This document shows, piece after piece, positions 24,041 through 33,546 of a DNA stretch of 64,000 bases. How positions within the stretch are numbered: the first letter of the stretch is position 1; each line of letters starts with the position of its first letter. The notes under the pieces were generated by a model, which did not search any database, had not been told where the DNA came from, and saw only the letters and a program-made list of their open reading frames with translations. The stretch lies in NCBI RefSeq assembly GCF_947507565.1, contig NC_089190.1:2232001-2296000 (forward strand), read 5' to 3'. Origin of the DNA: Oscarella lobularis. Taxonomy: Eukaryota > Porifera > Homoscleromorpha > Homosclerophorida > Oscarellidae. The translations under genes and the position numbers were made by a program.

Positions 24041-27000
24041 TTCCTCTTCTTCGTCTTCCTTGTCTGAAGTCTCGTCATCGTCATTTTGAGGATTAATAGC
24101 CTATAAAGTCAACATTAATGTTTCTCAAAGAAATGATTTGTTTTTTACCTGCGTTATAAGAGTCAATGATCTTGGCGTTACGTGAGAAATCACCGCAGTG
24201 AAAACCCGTTCTACAACCGTTCTCATAAGCTGAGAAGGCTGGGAGAGAAGAGACAGAAGAATATCAGTGAGCACGTCAATCCAAGGCAAATCTAAAATCA
24301 AACTTAGACAGAACTGAAGCAGGATGAAAATTTGACATTTTTACCGTCTTGATTCGGTCCTTTGTTGCACATGTTTTTGTAACAATTATCCAAGTCCTGT
24401 ATAGAAATATAATTTCAGTGCTAATTTTAATTTTCAGTGTCTTGCCTCTAGTATATCAAGCCAGTGAGATTCTCCACTAAAGATCTGCAGTGCTGCATGG
24501 AGAAAGAGCAATTCGAAGGCAATAGACTCAGCCACAAGCAAATCCTGTCTCCTCTAAATACAAAAAATAGGTCAGGCCTTTTTCTAGTTTCATTTCTTAC
24601 GGCTTCTCTTAGTTTTTTGACAACGGCCAGGGACTCGTTGAAAGAAAACGTTCCCTAAAACACGCATAAGATTTATTCACGCGATTTTCTACTTTTTAGT
24701 CACGTCTTCGTTGATCTGATTGACTAAGGACACATTCTCGTCATTCAGAAGTTCCTAAGATAGAATAGTAATATCTATTGAAGTGTATTCCTCCCCAAGA
24801 TGTGACCCAAACCTGAGCAAACATAGCGAGATGATAGACCCACATGTTTCCATCTGAAGCAAAGCCATGACTGTAGAGAAAACGCCTATCTTTGCCATCC
24901 AATTGAACTAGACAATGGTTCAGTTTTCTCTAGATATAAAACTTGGTCTATTCATACCTTTTCCAAGGGATGGCATAGCTGAAAGTTCTCCCATAACACT
25001 CAACAGCCGTTGCTCGCAAAATGATCTGATTTCTCCAGATAAGGAAGACGTGACCTGATAGCAAGACTGCCAAAAAATTAAACACAATTGAAAACGAATT
25101 AATTATAACTATACCAGGTCTTTGTTTTCGTTGGACGGCTCTAGTGCGAAGTAAGCTTGAAAGAAGACAAATTTCAGACAAGCCAAAAGCCACGAGTCAG
25201 ATCTAGGCAATTTAGAATTTCTGACAAGGCCTAACATCTAAAATATCCAGAGTCTTTATAAATTCCTCTAAGACAATGAATTTCTAACCTGATCAATAGC
25301 CCACTGTCTCACACCCAAGTCTTCATCCATGTCTTCAGATTCAACTGTGGTATCCAAGGAGAAGGATTTTTGAAGAAATTGAACATATTCCAACATTGCA
25401 TCAGAGTCAAGCTAAGAGAAAAATCAAGTGTGTAGCATATAATCTCGTGGGGACGGTCAAAAGCCTACTGTGTTCACTAAGGATGCTACTGTCTTTGTAC
25501 CAGTCAAACTATCAAATCTCTTATTCCCAAATCTGCCTAACAATTCTCTAATTATAGCCAAGGTAACGGATTTGCTGGCAAGGTCAATTTCACTCAGTGC
25601 CTTGCACTAAAGAAACATATGATGTTGATATGAAAATTGTTAATAAATAACTAACAAAATTCTTAGCTGCTGCGTGGAGATTTCTCTCCTCAGACGAAAG
25701 ACTGTTGATGAGGCAGCGCATCCAATTCGACGTAAAAATCAAAGGAATCTGCATTGTGACGTCAGAAAAAGAAAGGAGACAAATTCAAAGTACCTGGTCA
25801 GCAGTCAGGTGAGGCAAAATCTTCAGAACCAATAAAAAACCAAGGTACTTTCGTTCAAAAGAAGAAACCATAAGACCATCTGAAAAATTTCGATTAATTG
25901 CCTTATTAAATTATTTTGAGGCTTGCCATCAATAATGGTTTTCCAAAATTCTCCAAGGTGACTTTTTGACGAGACAAAGTTAGGCAATACCAAGTCCCAT
26001 ACAATGTGAACTCGAGGATGAGACTCACTGGATGCCTAAATCATTTTATCACCAATTAAATTTAATAAAGATTGAATTTTCTTACCATTAGAGGATTGAC
26101 CATATGACTGAAATTTTTCACATTCAAAATCCGACTATGCTTCCAATATTTTTTAAAAACATCACTACCAAACTAGAGAGAGAAGAAAAAAATCAAAGAG
26201 TACAAATGCTGATAAACCAAAAACCTTTTTCTGTTGCATAGCAACAGCCAAGCAGAGACGCTCTGTAGTACAAGCAGTCCAGCCGAGCTCCAAATCAGAC
26301 TCCAAAGAAGGAAAAACAAACTCATTGAACCCAATTTCATCAGTCTTTTTAAAAAAAATAAGACATCCAGTACAAAGACTATACAAAAGTCCTCACCTGA
26401 GCTATCATATCTATTAGACACTGCGTGGCGATTTCCTTTAGATAGGGCTTGCGTTTTCTGAGCTCGTTTAGCTCAGACGCGGCTCGCTTCAAATCGAGCC
26501 CGGCCCTCTGGGAAAAGAGGACCCTAGAGTATGGGATCGTGCGTGGGAATAAGGCTTACTTTGTCGTGGAGACGGCCTGAACGATTGAGCGCGAGTAGCG
26601 CGAAGACTTGACCGAAAAAAGCGTCGCGTTCCTCCTGTTTTTCCCACTTAGATGCCTGTTTTGAATCGTTTGGGCTTTACCTGAGCCTTGGCGTTTCCCG
26701 TTGGACGCAGTTTGGCTTGCATTAGATCGAAAATCGACGCGATTTCGATCGAGGGAAACTTGGCGAGGAGCTTGAGCCACGGGGGTGAGAAAATGCGTCG
26801 TTTTCGTCGTTTTCGTGCGCTTACCTGAGTTAGTGCTGCAGCAAATCCTTCCCTCGCTGCCTTACGCGACGATCCCAAGCCAGAAACGAGACGTTTGACG
26901 ACGTATTGGAGATTTTCTGGCTAAAAGAGATTTTCGAGTCGGTCACGCTCTCGGATAAAGAAAGCGCTGCACGTTTTCGTCATTTTCGAGCTCTGAGATA

Positions 27001-27080
27001 ATCTCTTCGGCTGCCTTTGTTCGATCTTGAACGTCAAGCGAAGCGAGAGGCCAGAAATTCGACACGAGAGTTTGCGACAT
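22081..27080 (-). CDS. MYBBP1A: MYBBP1A / DNA polymerase V (Pol5)-family nucleolar protein
   Basis: This is a nucleolar HEAT-repeat protein involved in rRNA transcription and processing and in transcriptional co-repression. ATG at 27080 opens SQTLVSNFWPLASLDVQDRT. A 52-nt intron separates this from ENLQYVVKRLVSGLGSSRKAAREGF, the conserved Pol5/MYBBP1A N-terminal motif. Many short exons follow. The characteristic acidic central region lies near 23880-24080: a long Asp/Glu run, then DEEFRMQVKDALGD. DDEAMEAVDEALASVF and FRERRKGKSNKKQKKGK lie near 23800-23710. The C-terminus is a basic nucleolar-type tail (KRKRSKEK..., KSKRKRNAKK) with TAA at 22081-22083. Middle exon boundaries were not all resolved. 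Confidence 0.85.
24008..24035. repeat. MYBBP1A: (TCC)n run coding poly-glutamate in MYBBP1A
   Basis: A pure CTC repeat on the + strand reads as consecutive GAG (Glu) codons on the minus strand inside the acidic domain. It is a likely length-variable site. Confidence 0.75.
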
Positions 27081-27242
27081 TCCGACCACATGCAAGTCCG
27101 CGTGGGCGCGCTGTCCTGCGTAGCCGAGCGCGCACTGCGCAAAGAAACCGATGTATTAATCTAGATCTGCATATACACAAAAAGAACCAGTGAACAAAGA
27201 AACAGAGGCCTTAAAATAATACCAGTGAAAACAGATTCTAAA

Positions 27243-30200
27243 TCATTCGCTACCGTAATCACTAGTGCTACTTAGCAGACATTCAGTTTCTCCCTCGGCT
27301 GTCGGAAATTTATCCAAAGACGTACTGGTATATTTCGTACCAGACGGCCCTCCCAACGAATAATAGTAATTCTTTCGACGAAAACAGTGTTTCAGGTCAG
27401 TGAATCGATTGACGAAATCGCGTTTGGACAGAGTGTAGAGTATCGGATTGGCGGCGGCATTGAGCGGCAACGTGAGCAACGTCACATACGCCGTCGCCGA
27501 ATACGAAACCGAATCGCCAATAATCGGCTTCACCATCAACATAATAAACGTCGGCAAATAGCAGAAAATATCCGTGACGGCAATGAGAGTGAGAAGTCGC
27601 ACGGCACGACGATTACGATCGTCATCGACGCTTGGCGCCGCTACGGAAGCAACCAAACGCCGAGCCCGACTAAATTTGCGATTACGAAGCGTCTGGCAAG
27701 CGAAATAGAGATAGAGCGCGCCGCCACTGATCGCAACGAGCGTATAGACGGACATAAGCGAGAAGGCGTACTCGTAAATGAATTCTTGTTGGAGTGTGAG
27801 CGGCGTGCAGATTCCCGTCCACGGAGCGCTGATCATTTTGAGATCGTTACCGTGGAGTAGAATGATCGGAATTGCCGCGACGACGCTGGCGGCGACGATC
27901 TCGACGACGAGTACGATACGAAGGAAACGATTCGGCGTTCTCGCCGTGAGAAGTTTTTTAGCGAATGCCGACATGACGGCGATGGTGAGAACGACGCTGA
28001 CGGAAAGTTGGGTGGAGAAAACGACGAGGAATCCGGCCGCTTGGCACGCGGCGCTGACCGTCCACTGAGACGCGTGGAGACCGTATTTGTGATGGAAAGC
28101 CTGATCGCCGGCTATGATGATCGCCAGGTAGCAGCCCATGCAGAAATCGGCGACGGAGAGCGTGAGAATCATCAGCGATGTGCTCGTCACCGTCTGGTTC
28201 CTTCGCACGTGTTTCATGACGGCGCGAAGACGCCAGACGATGACGAGAAGATTTCCGAGCAGTGCGACGGCCGATTCGAACGCTATTGTCGTCATCCAAG
28301 TGTCGTATTGGATGAGACGACGACACGAGGCAGTCGGCGCGAGATCGACGCTGCAATTGCATTGGAACGATTGCGGTCGACCGGACGGCAATTCGGACGT
28401 TTTTCCGTGGCTCAAAGCGACGCAGCAGAACGAGCAATGAGTCGCCGTGACGTAGCGAAGATTGTACGTATCGTAGAAGTTGTTTGGATTCGGATCGGCG
28501 ATGGGATCGTCGGCGAGGAAGAGGTACATGAGATTGGGTAGATTGGCGATGGAGTTGCTACCCAGACGCTTCAGTTTCAAGTTGTTCGATAAGTTGAGTG
28601 TGTGAAGATGCTGGAAGTGAGCGAAAGCGCCTGACGGCACTTCGGCGAGAGCGTTGCCGGCGAGAGAAACGTACTGAAGGCTGGGAAAAGTTTCGTTGTC
28701 GTGCGAGCCATTTTGACTGAAGGCTGAGAGTTGATTATCATCGAGACGAATTTCGCGAAGACGTAGCCAACGAACGTTCGACGGAAAGAGATCGGATAGA
28801 TGAGCGATGCCGTTGCGAGTGGCGCTGACGACTTTGAGTCGTCTCAAATGGCCCATAACGAAGGAAAGATTCAAGGGCCTCGATCCCGTCGCGATCGAAT
28901 CGACGTAAAGATGAGATATGTAAGGTAGAGAAGCCAATACTTCGAATCCTTGAAGCCCAGGAATTTCGCCGACACAAAGCCATCTCAATCTTTTGAAATT
29001 CGGCGCTTTCAGAGGCGAAATCGTCGTTATGTTTGGATTGTTACTCAAGGAGAGTTTTTGCACGGCTCCAAGGCTGAGATGAGCTAAGATGGCATCGTTA
29101 ACGCAGTTGTCTTCCAAATCGATTTCGCGTAGTGATTTGAATTGGGAGAATGAGTCAAAACGCTGCCAACCGCAAAAGTATCGACACTTTCGCATGTCCA
29201 ACTTGACGACGCTCGGAGAAATGAATTGCGCGTTGACGCCCCGTTGCCCGCTGACGTAGAGTTCTCTGAGCCGCGGCATTTCGCGGAGAAACGACAAATC
29301 GTCGAGGAGTGACAGTTGCGACGACGACGAAACGGAAAGATCGAGCACTCGTAGCGCGGTAAACTTCGCACCCACGGCGATTCTTCTCAGAGGATTGTCG
29401 GAAATGTTGAGAAAGGTGAGGTGACTAGGCCGCAAGGCGGAGCCGTTTAGAGTCTCTATGCCGTTTCTAGCCAATGATAAGCTGGTCAGTTTTTCAAACG
29501 ACTCGAAATCGACTTGACTCCAAAGTGCGGGATTCGAAGAAATCGTTCCAGAGAGGTCTAGTCTTTTGAGGTTGAATTTCAATTTTTTTAATGAGTCTAA
29601 TTCGTTTAGTTTGTTCTCCGCCAAATTGAGTTCGACGATGTTTGGCAGGGCGCTGAGTAAAGCTCGCAAATCGAATCGTCGTCCAAGGGAGACGTTTTTG
29701 AGTTCGAGAACTTCGAGATCTTTGAAATCCATAACGTAGGATAATTTCTCGAGTGGAAAATCGGCGAGGTTGAGATGGGTTATTAGACGTCGTTGATACG
29801 GGGCCACTTCGCGCCGCGATCTTTCATCTCCCGTATCGTCGCTCTCATCCGGAGGCGCGATTCGAACGCCGCGCAGACTCAAACGCTTCAAATAGCCCAA
29901 AGCGCGAAACAGACTCTCCTGCTTCAACTTATTCAAATTGACGCCGCTTAAATCGAGATCGCGTAACGATGGCAATCGGGATTGAAGTCGCAAAAGCGCG
30001 CTACACGATGACGTAGATCCGCTGCCCATGAGCGCGTCGCGAAGATCCAATTGCACCAACGATGTCACCCCGGAAATAGTTCCCAAATCGCCGCACGTGG
30101 CCGGCGTTTCGGCGAGCGACAAATTCGTCAATGCGCGCAATTTGCGCAAGAAATCAAACTCGCGCAGCGCCCCGTTTTCCGAAGCGTCGAGCGCCCGAAG

Positions 30201-30713
30201 CGACGAATGCGATTGGACGGGAACGAGACGCTCGAGCGTCGTCGCCGTGAGGCACGCGTTTCGCACGACGAGTCGCACGAGTCGCGCGGGCCACGTGCTC
30301 GTCGGTGCCGTGCGCGTGACGTCAAAACAATTATTGGAGAGATCGAGATCGATTAGTGAAGAGAGACCGCGAAAATCGACGTCGATATCGCCGCCACGAA
30401 GGGCGTTGCCTTCCAGTTTCAATAATGATATGTTGGGAAAGTTCATGGTACGGAAGTGGGTGAGAGTCTCGAGCCGATTGCCGTGCAAATCGAGATGTTG
30501 CAGCGTGTCCTCATACGACTTGAGACCGTCGAGATCGCGAAGGAAATTATCGGATAAATCGAGACGCGTTACCGGACCGAGATTCGACGGGACCGACGTC
30601 AAATTGCAGCGCGTACAGTCGACGTTCGTCGGATCGGCGAGGAAACGTCGACAGCACGGCGTAGCGCCGTCGCAGACGACGAATATGAGGGCGAGTGCGA
30701 GAGTCCCCAACAT
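27243..30713 (-). CDS. Leucine-rich-repeat GPCR (LGR-like), single exon
   Basis: The product is 1156 residues: a signal peptide (MLGTLALALIFVVCDG), an N-terminal Cys cap (CCRRFLADPTNVDCTRC), more than 15 LRRs across residues ~35-760 (repeated LxxLDLSxN patterns), a Cys-bearing hinge, then seven hydrophobic helices (~800-1090) of rhodopsin class. Features seen: GNLLVIVWR in TM1, LSVADFCMGCYLA in TM2, Cys in TM3 and in loop 2 (GICTPL), and NPILYTLSKRDF in TM7. The DRY/ERW motif after TM3 is replaced by VMSAFAKKLL, which is unusual. The large LRR number and absence of LDLa modules separate it from classical relaxin receptors. The coding region has no intron, unlike its neighbours, which is common for GPCRs of retroposed origin. 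The ligand is unknown. Confidence 0.85.
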   Translation of the reverse strand: MLGTLALALIFVVCDGATPCCRRFLADPTNVDCTRCNLTSVPSNLGPVTRLDLSDNFLRDLDGLKSYEDTLQHLDLHGNRLETLTHFRTMNFPNISLLKLEGNALRGGDIDVDFRGLSSLIDLDLSNNCFDVTRTAPTSTWPARLVRLVVRNACLTATTLERLVPVQSHSSLRALDASENGALREFDFLRKLRALTNLSLAETPATCGDLGTISGVTSLVQLDLRDALMGSGSTSSCSALLRLQSRLPSLRDLDLSGVNLNKLKQESLFRALGYLKRLSLRGVRIAPPDESDDTGDERSRREVAPYQRRLITHLNLADFPLEKLSYVMDFKDLEVLELKNVSLGRRFDLRALLSALPNIVELNLAENKLNELDSLKKLKFNLKRLDLSGTISSNPALWSQVDFESFEKLTSLSLARNGIETLNGSALRPSHLTFLNISDNPLRRIAVGAKFTALRVLDLSVSSSSQLSLLDDLSFLREMPRLRELYVSGQRGVNAQFISPSVVKLDMRKCRYFCGWQRFDSFSQFKSLREIDLEDNCVNDAILAHLSLGAVQKLSLSNNPNITTISPLKAPNFKRLRWLCVGEIPGLQGFEVLASLPYISHLYVDSIATGSRPLNLSFVMGHLRRLKVVSATRNGIAHLSDLFPSNVRWLRLREIRLDDNQLSAFSQNGSHDNETFPSLQYVSLAGNALAEVPSGAFAHFQHLHTLNLSNNLKLKRLGSNSIANLPNLMYLFLADDPIADPNPNNFYDTYNLRYVTATHCSFCCVALSHGKTSELPSGRPQSFQCNCSVDLAPTASCRRLIQYDTWMTTIAFESAVALLGNLLVIVWRLRAVMKHVRRNQTVTSTSLMILTLSVADFCMGCYLAIIIAGDQAFHHKYGLHASQWTVSAACQAAGFLVVFSTQLSVSVVLTIAVMSAFAKKLLTARTPNRFLRIVLVVEIVAASVVAAIPIILLHGNDLKMISAPWTGICTPLTLQQEFIYEYAFSLMSVYTLVAISGGALYLYFACQTLRNRKFSRARRLVASVAAPSVDDDRNRRAVRLLTLIAVTDIFCYLPTFIMLMVKPIIGDSVSYSATAYVTLLTLPLNAAANPILYTLSKRDFVNRFTDLKHCFRRKNYYYSLGGPSGTKYTSTSLDKFPTAEGETECLLSSTSDYGSE

Positions 30714-31078
30714 GCGACTGATCGCGATCGAAGTCTCGATGAGGAGTGAGTTGTTTTAGCCCCGGGAAAGAAATCATACGAGGGGAGGGGGAAAAAACAT
30801 TGCCTGTTGACTTGTGACGTCATCGAAAGTTAGAAAGTGAAAGGGGTGGATTCGCGTAACGAACGTACACGACTCCCATAGAATAAAGGACCATCTTTAG
30901 ATTTTTTTGTTTGAGGGGAAAGGAAACCCGGAAGTCCAACGATTGGGAATTCGAAAGTTTTCTTAACTAAATGCAAACTCGATTTGAATCTATGAAAACC
31001 AATGTTTAGGCAAAGGAGGAGGGAAATGGGCCAAAGTGGGGGAAGCTAGTCCTTATAAAATGCCGCATATCCTACTTT
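30714..31078. other. Intergenic, LGR promoter and 3' flank of ACK
   Basis: These 365 bp lie upstream of the minus-strand LGR gene and downstream of the minus-strand ACK gene. I see no gene, tRNA or clear motif. Confidence 0.4.
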
Positions 31079-33406
31079 TTAGTAGTCTGAATCCATGAGA
31101 AAGGCGGCGGCACGATCGACTTTGAATTGGCAGTGTTCGAGCGCGCGCAGACAGCGCTCCTCACTAAAACCGGGCAGGCCTAGATCGAGCAATTGCTGGA
31201 CTTTGATGCGACGAAACGCCTCCTTGACGTCGCCGCCAAACTGCTCAATATAGTGACGAAACTGCGCGTCACTCATCTGGGGAAACTCGCCGCGCAACCA
31301 ATCGATATCAGCGTCGCTTTGACGAATCTCCGCCGGCGTTACCGTCTCACCGCAATCATCCAAATTAGGTTTAGATAGCGGCGGACGTGTATGATGGGCT
31401 AAGGGGCTCGGATTCGGTTCGGCTACGGCGCGACGACGCACGGGGTCTTGGGCGATGTGATAGATGCCGCTGTCGACGGGATCGCGATAAACGTCGGCGG
31501 GGAGAGGCGCTGGTGCCATGGTAGCGTAGAGATGCTTTGAGGTGATCGAACTGGTAGGGGTTAGGGGTGGCGGCGTTCCGGGAAGTCCGGTTTCTGTTTG
31601 AGGAAGGGGAGGTTTCCGCGTTCTTTTGTATGGGAGGGATACCAGACCTTTCTATAGGGGAGAGAAAGGTCTGGTTTGATTTCTTACCTTCAGAAGAAGT
31701 GGGGGGTGCCACGCACTGAGACGGGAATTGACCGACGTCTAGATTCTCATTTTGGCCCACAAAAAACGGGGGTCTAATATAAGAAAATATTTTTTCTCTA
31801 AGATCAAAGCCTCCCTCTCTTACGTTCTATCTATGACTGTAATCATTTCGCCTTGATGAATGTTGAGACGACCGCGTCCCGCCGTTTGACCGCGATACTC
31901 TTTGACGGCACGAACGCGAGCCGGAAATTGTTGAGTCATGTGTTGTACAATTTCCGCGAACGACGGCCGATTGGCTGGCACGTCTTCCCAGCAGCGATAA
32001 ATAATTTTCCAAATTTGTTTCGGACAGTGCTCGGGTCGCGGCAAACGAAACTGATTGGGCGACGCAATAGCGCGCGCAATCTTAGATAAAATAAAAAATC
32101 ATATTAATTAATAAATTATTTATATTTCTTACTTCTAAATTGCTTTTTCCTTCGTAGGGTTCGGCTCCATAGGAAAACATTTCCCACGTGGTTATTCCGT
32201 AGCTCCAGACGTCTGATGCTGTGCTGAATTCCCGTTTTTCCAACGCTTCCGGTGCCGTCCACGCGATTGGTATGCGGGAATTCGTTGACATTAGATACAC
32301 GTCGCTTTCCGGGTTTAATTCACGTGATAGACCAAAATCAGTTATTTTAACCTGAAGTCTATATTGATTATCTTTGAGAGAGAGAGCAATATGTTCTTTG
32401 TCTCACGTGATCCATGGACTTGAGGAGAATGTTCCTCAAAGCCAAATCGCGATGTATGAGTTTTCGCTTTTCCAAATACGCCATACCGGAGGCAATTTGT
32501 TTTGCGTATGTACACAATTGATAAATCGAAACCCTACACGGTTTCTCCCTCAATTTATTTATCAGAGAACCCTGGGGAGCCAGCTCAGTCACCTGACCAA
32601 TAATATTATCATTATTTAATTATGTATTTTTCACGCGTGTCTTACATACCAACATAAATGGTTCTGTGATGACTATTCCATATAACTGTACTATGTTGTC
32701 ATGGTGCACTTCCTGCAGTGCATTGGCCTCTTTTATGAAATCTTCCTGCTGCCAGCGACCACGCCTCCCTCGCAATATTTTAACAGCTACAGTTGTCTAG
32801 AAAAGGATTAGATATAGAATCTTTCGTCTCCTCTTAATTAATTAATTAATTAATTAATTATTAATAACCTTGGTCCCATTATCAGAGCGAGTCCACGTCG
32901 CTCTCTTTACTGTACTAAATTCGCCTCGACCCAATTCCTTTTCCTCTATTGCTAGATCCTCTTTACGGATGAGGCAGATTGTAGCTACTTTTTGGTGTCC
33001 CGTAGGTGAGATCGCAGGTGGCGATGGTACCGTCGGAATTTCGTACGAATCGTCTTTTAATTTCTGCTCTACGACGTCTTGTTTTCCCTTTTTTTTCTGG
33101 GGAGGGGGGAAAAACGATAGAGAAAAAAAACGTCATTTTTCGCTTTTTCGCTTTGCTTACTGTCGTCAGCTTTCGAAAGTTGTGAATTATTCCACGTTTT
33201 TTGGACAATTGCTTTTCCCAGCGACGTTTGATTCGTCGAATTTCGACGTCCGTAAGTCCGATCTTCACGTAATCTTGTTCCCGGACGTCTTCGAGGTGCT
33301 GAACGCGTTTCACGCCGAGTTTCCGAAAATCTTCGTAAAAGCGAGCTAAGTCGACCTTTTCCGAGCTCAAGAAATGGAGCAATGAGTCGGGATCGGGTTC
33401 CGCCAT
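31079..33406 (-). CDS. ACK/TNK2-type non-receptor tyrosine kinase
   Basis: ACK kinases act downstream of Cdc42 and of receptor tyrosine kinases. The domain order is clear across several exons: an N-terminal SAM-like domain (FYEDFRKLGVKRVQHLEDV...DYVKIGL, from ATG 33406; an in-frame ATG at 33460 would add 18 residues); a tyrosine kinase with MTELAPQGSL, catalytic loop HRDLALRN, PIAWTAPEAL and WSYGITTWEMFSYGAEPYEG; an SH3 domain split by an intron (AVKEYRGQ...GEMITVIDRT, then PPFFVGQNENLDVGQFPSQCV); a short Pro-rich linker; and a C-terminal UBA-like region (FGGDVKEAFRRIKVQQLLDLG, then ALEHCQFKVDRAAAFLMDSDY). The linker after SH3 is far shorter than in vertebrate TNK2, and I see no CRIB motif. 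Start codons of this gene and the receptor kinase are 140 bp apart, divergent. Confidence 0.9.
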
Positions 33407-33546
33407 CTTGTTTACGGGGAATCCCGTATAACAGGAAGCACATTCCCGCGAGTAGTTCATTAATTAATGCAAAAATTCAATTATCACCAAGCACCACGCC
33501 TTTGATTGCATTAATTTTCAGTCACAACTAAACCGTGGCTGCAACA
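33407..33546. promoter_or_regulatory. Bidirectional promoter of two tyrosine kinase genes
   Basis: Only 140 bp separate the start codons of the ACK-type kinase (minus) and the Ig-receptor kinase (plus); less if the ACK start is at 33460. No TATA box is obvious. The sequence holds TTAATTAATGC and a CCACGCC box. Confidence 0.45.

Noticed and set aside
27387-28541. Long plus-strand frames antisense to the LRR-GPCR (also 30028-30759)
   Set aside because: They are Arg-rich shadows of a GC-biased coding region, with no domain and no splice context. The GPCR frame is clearly the real one.
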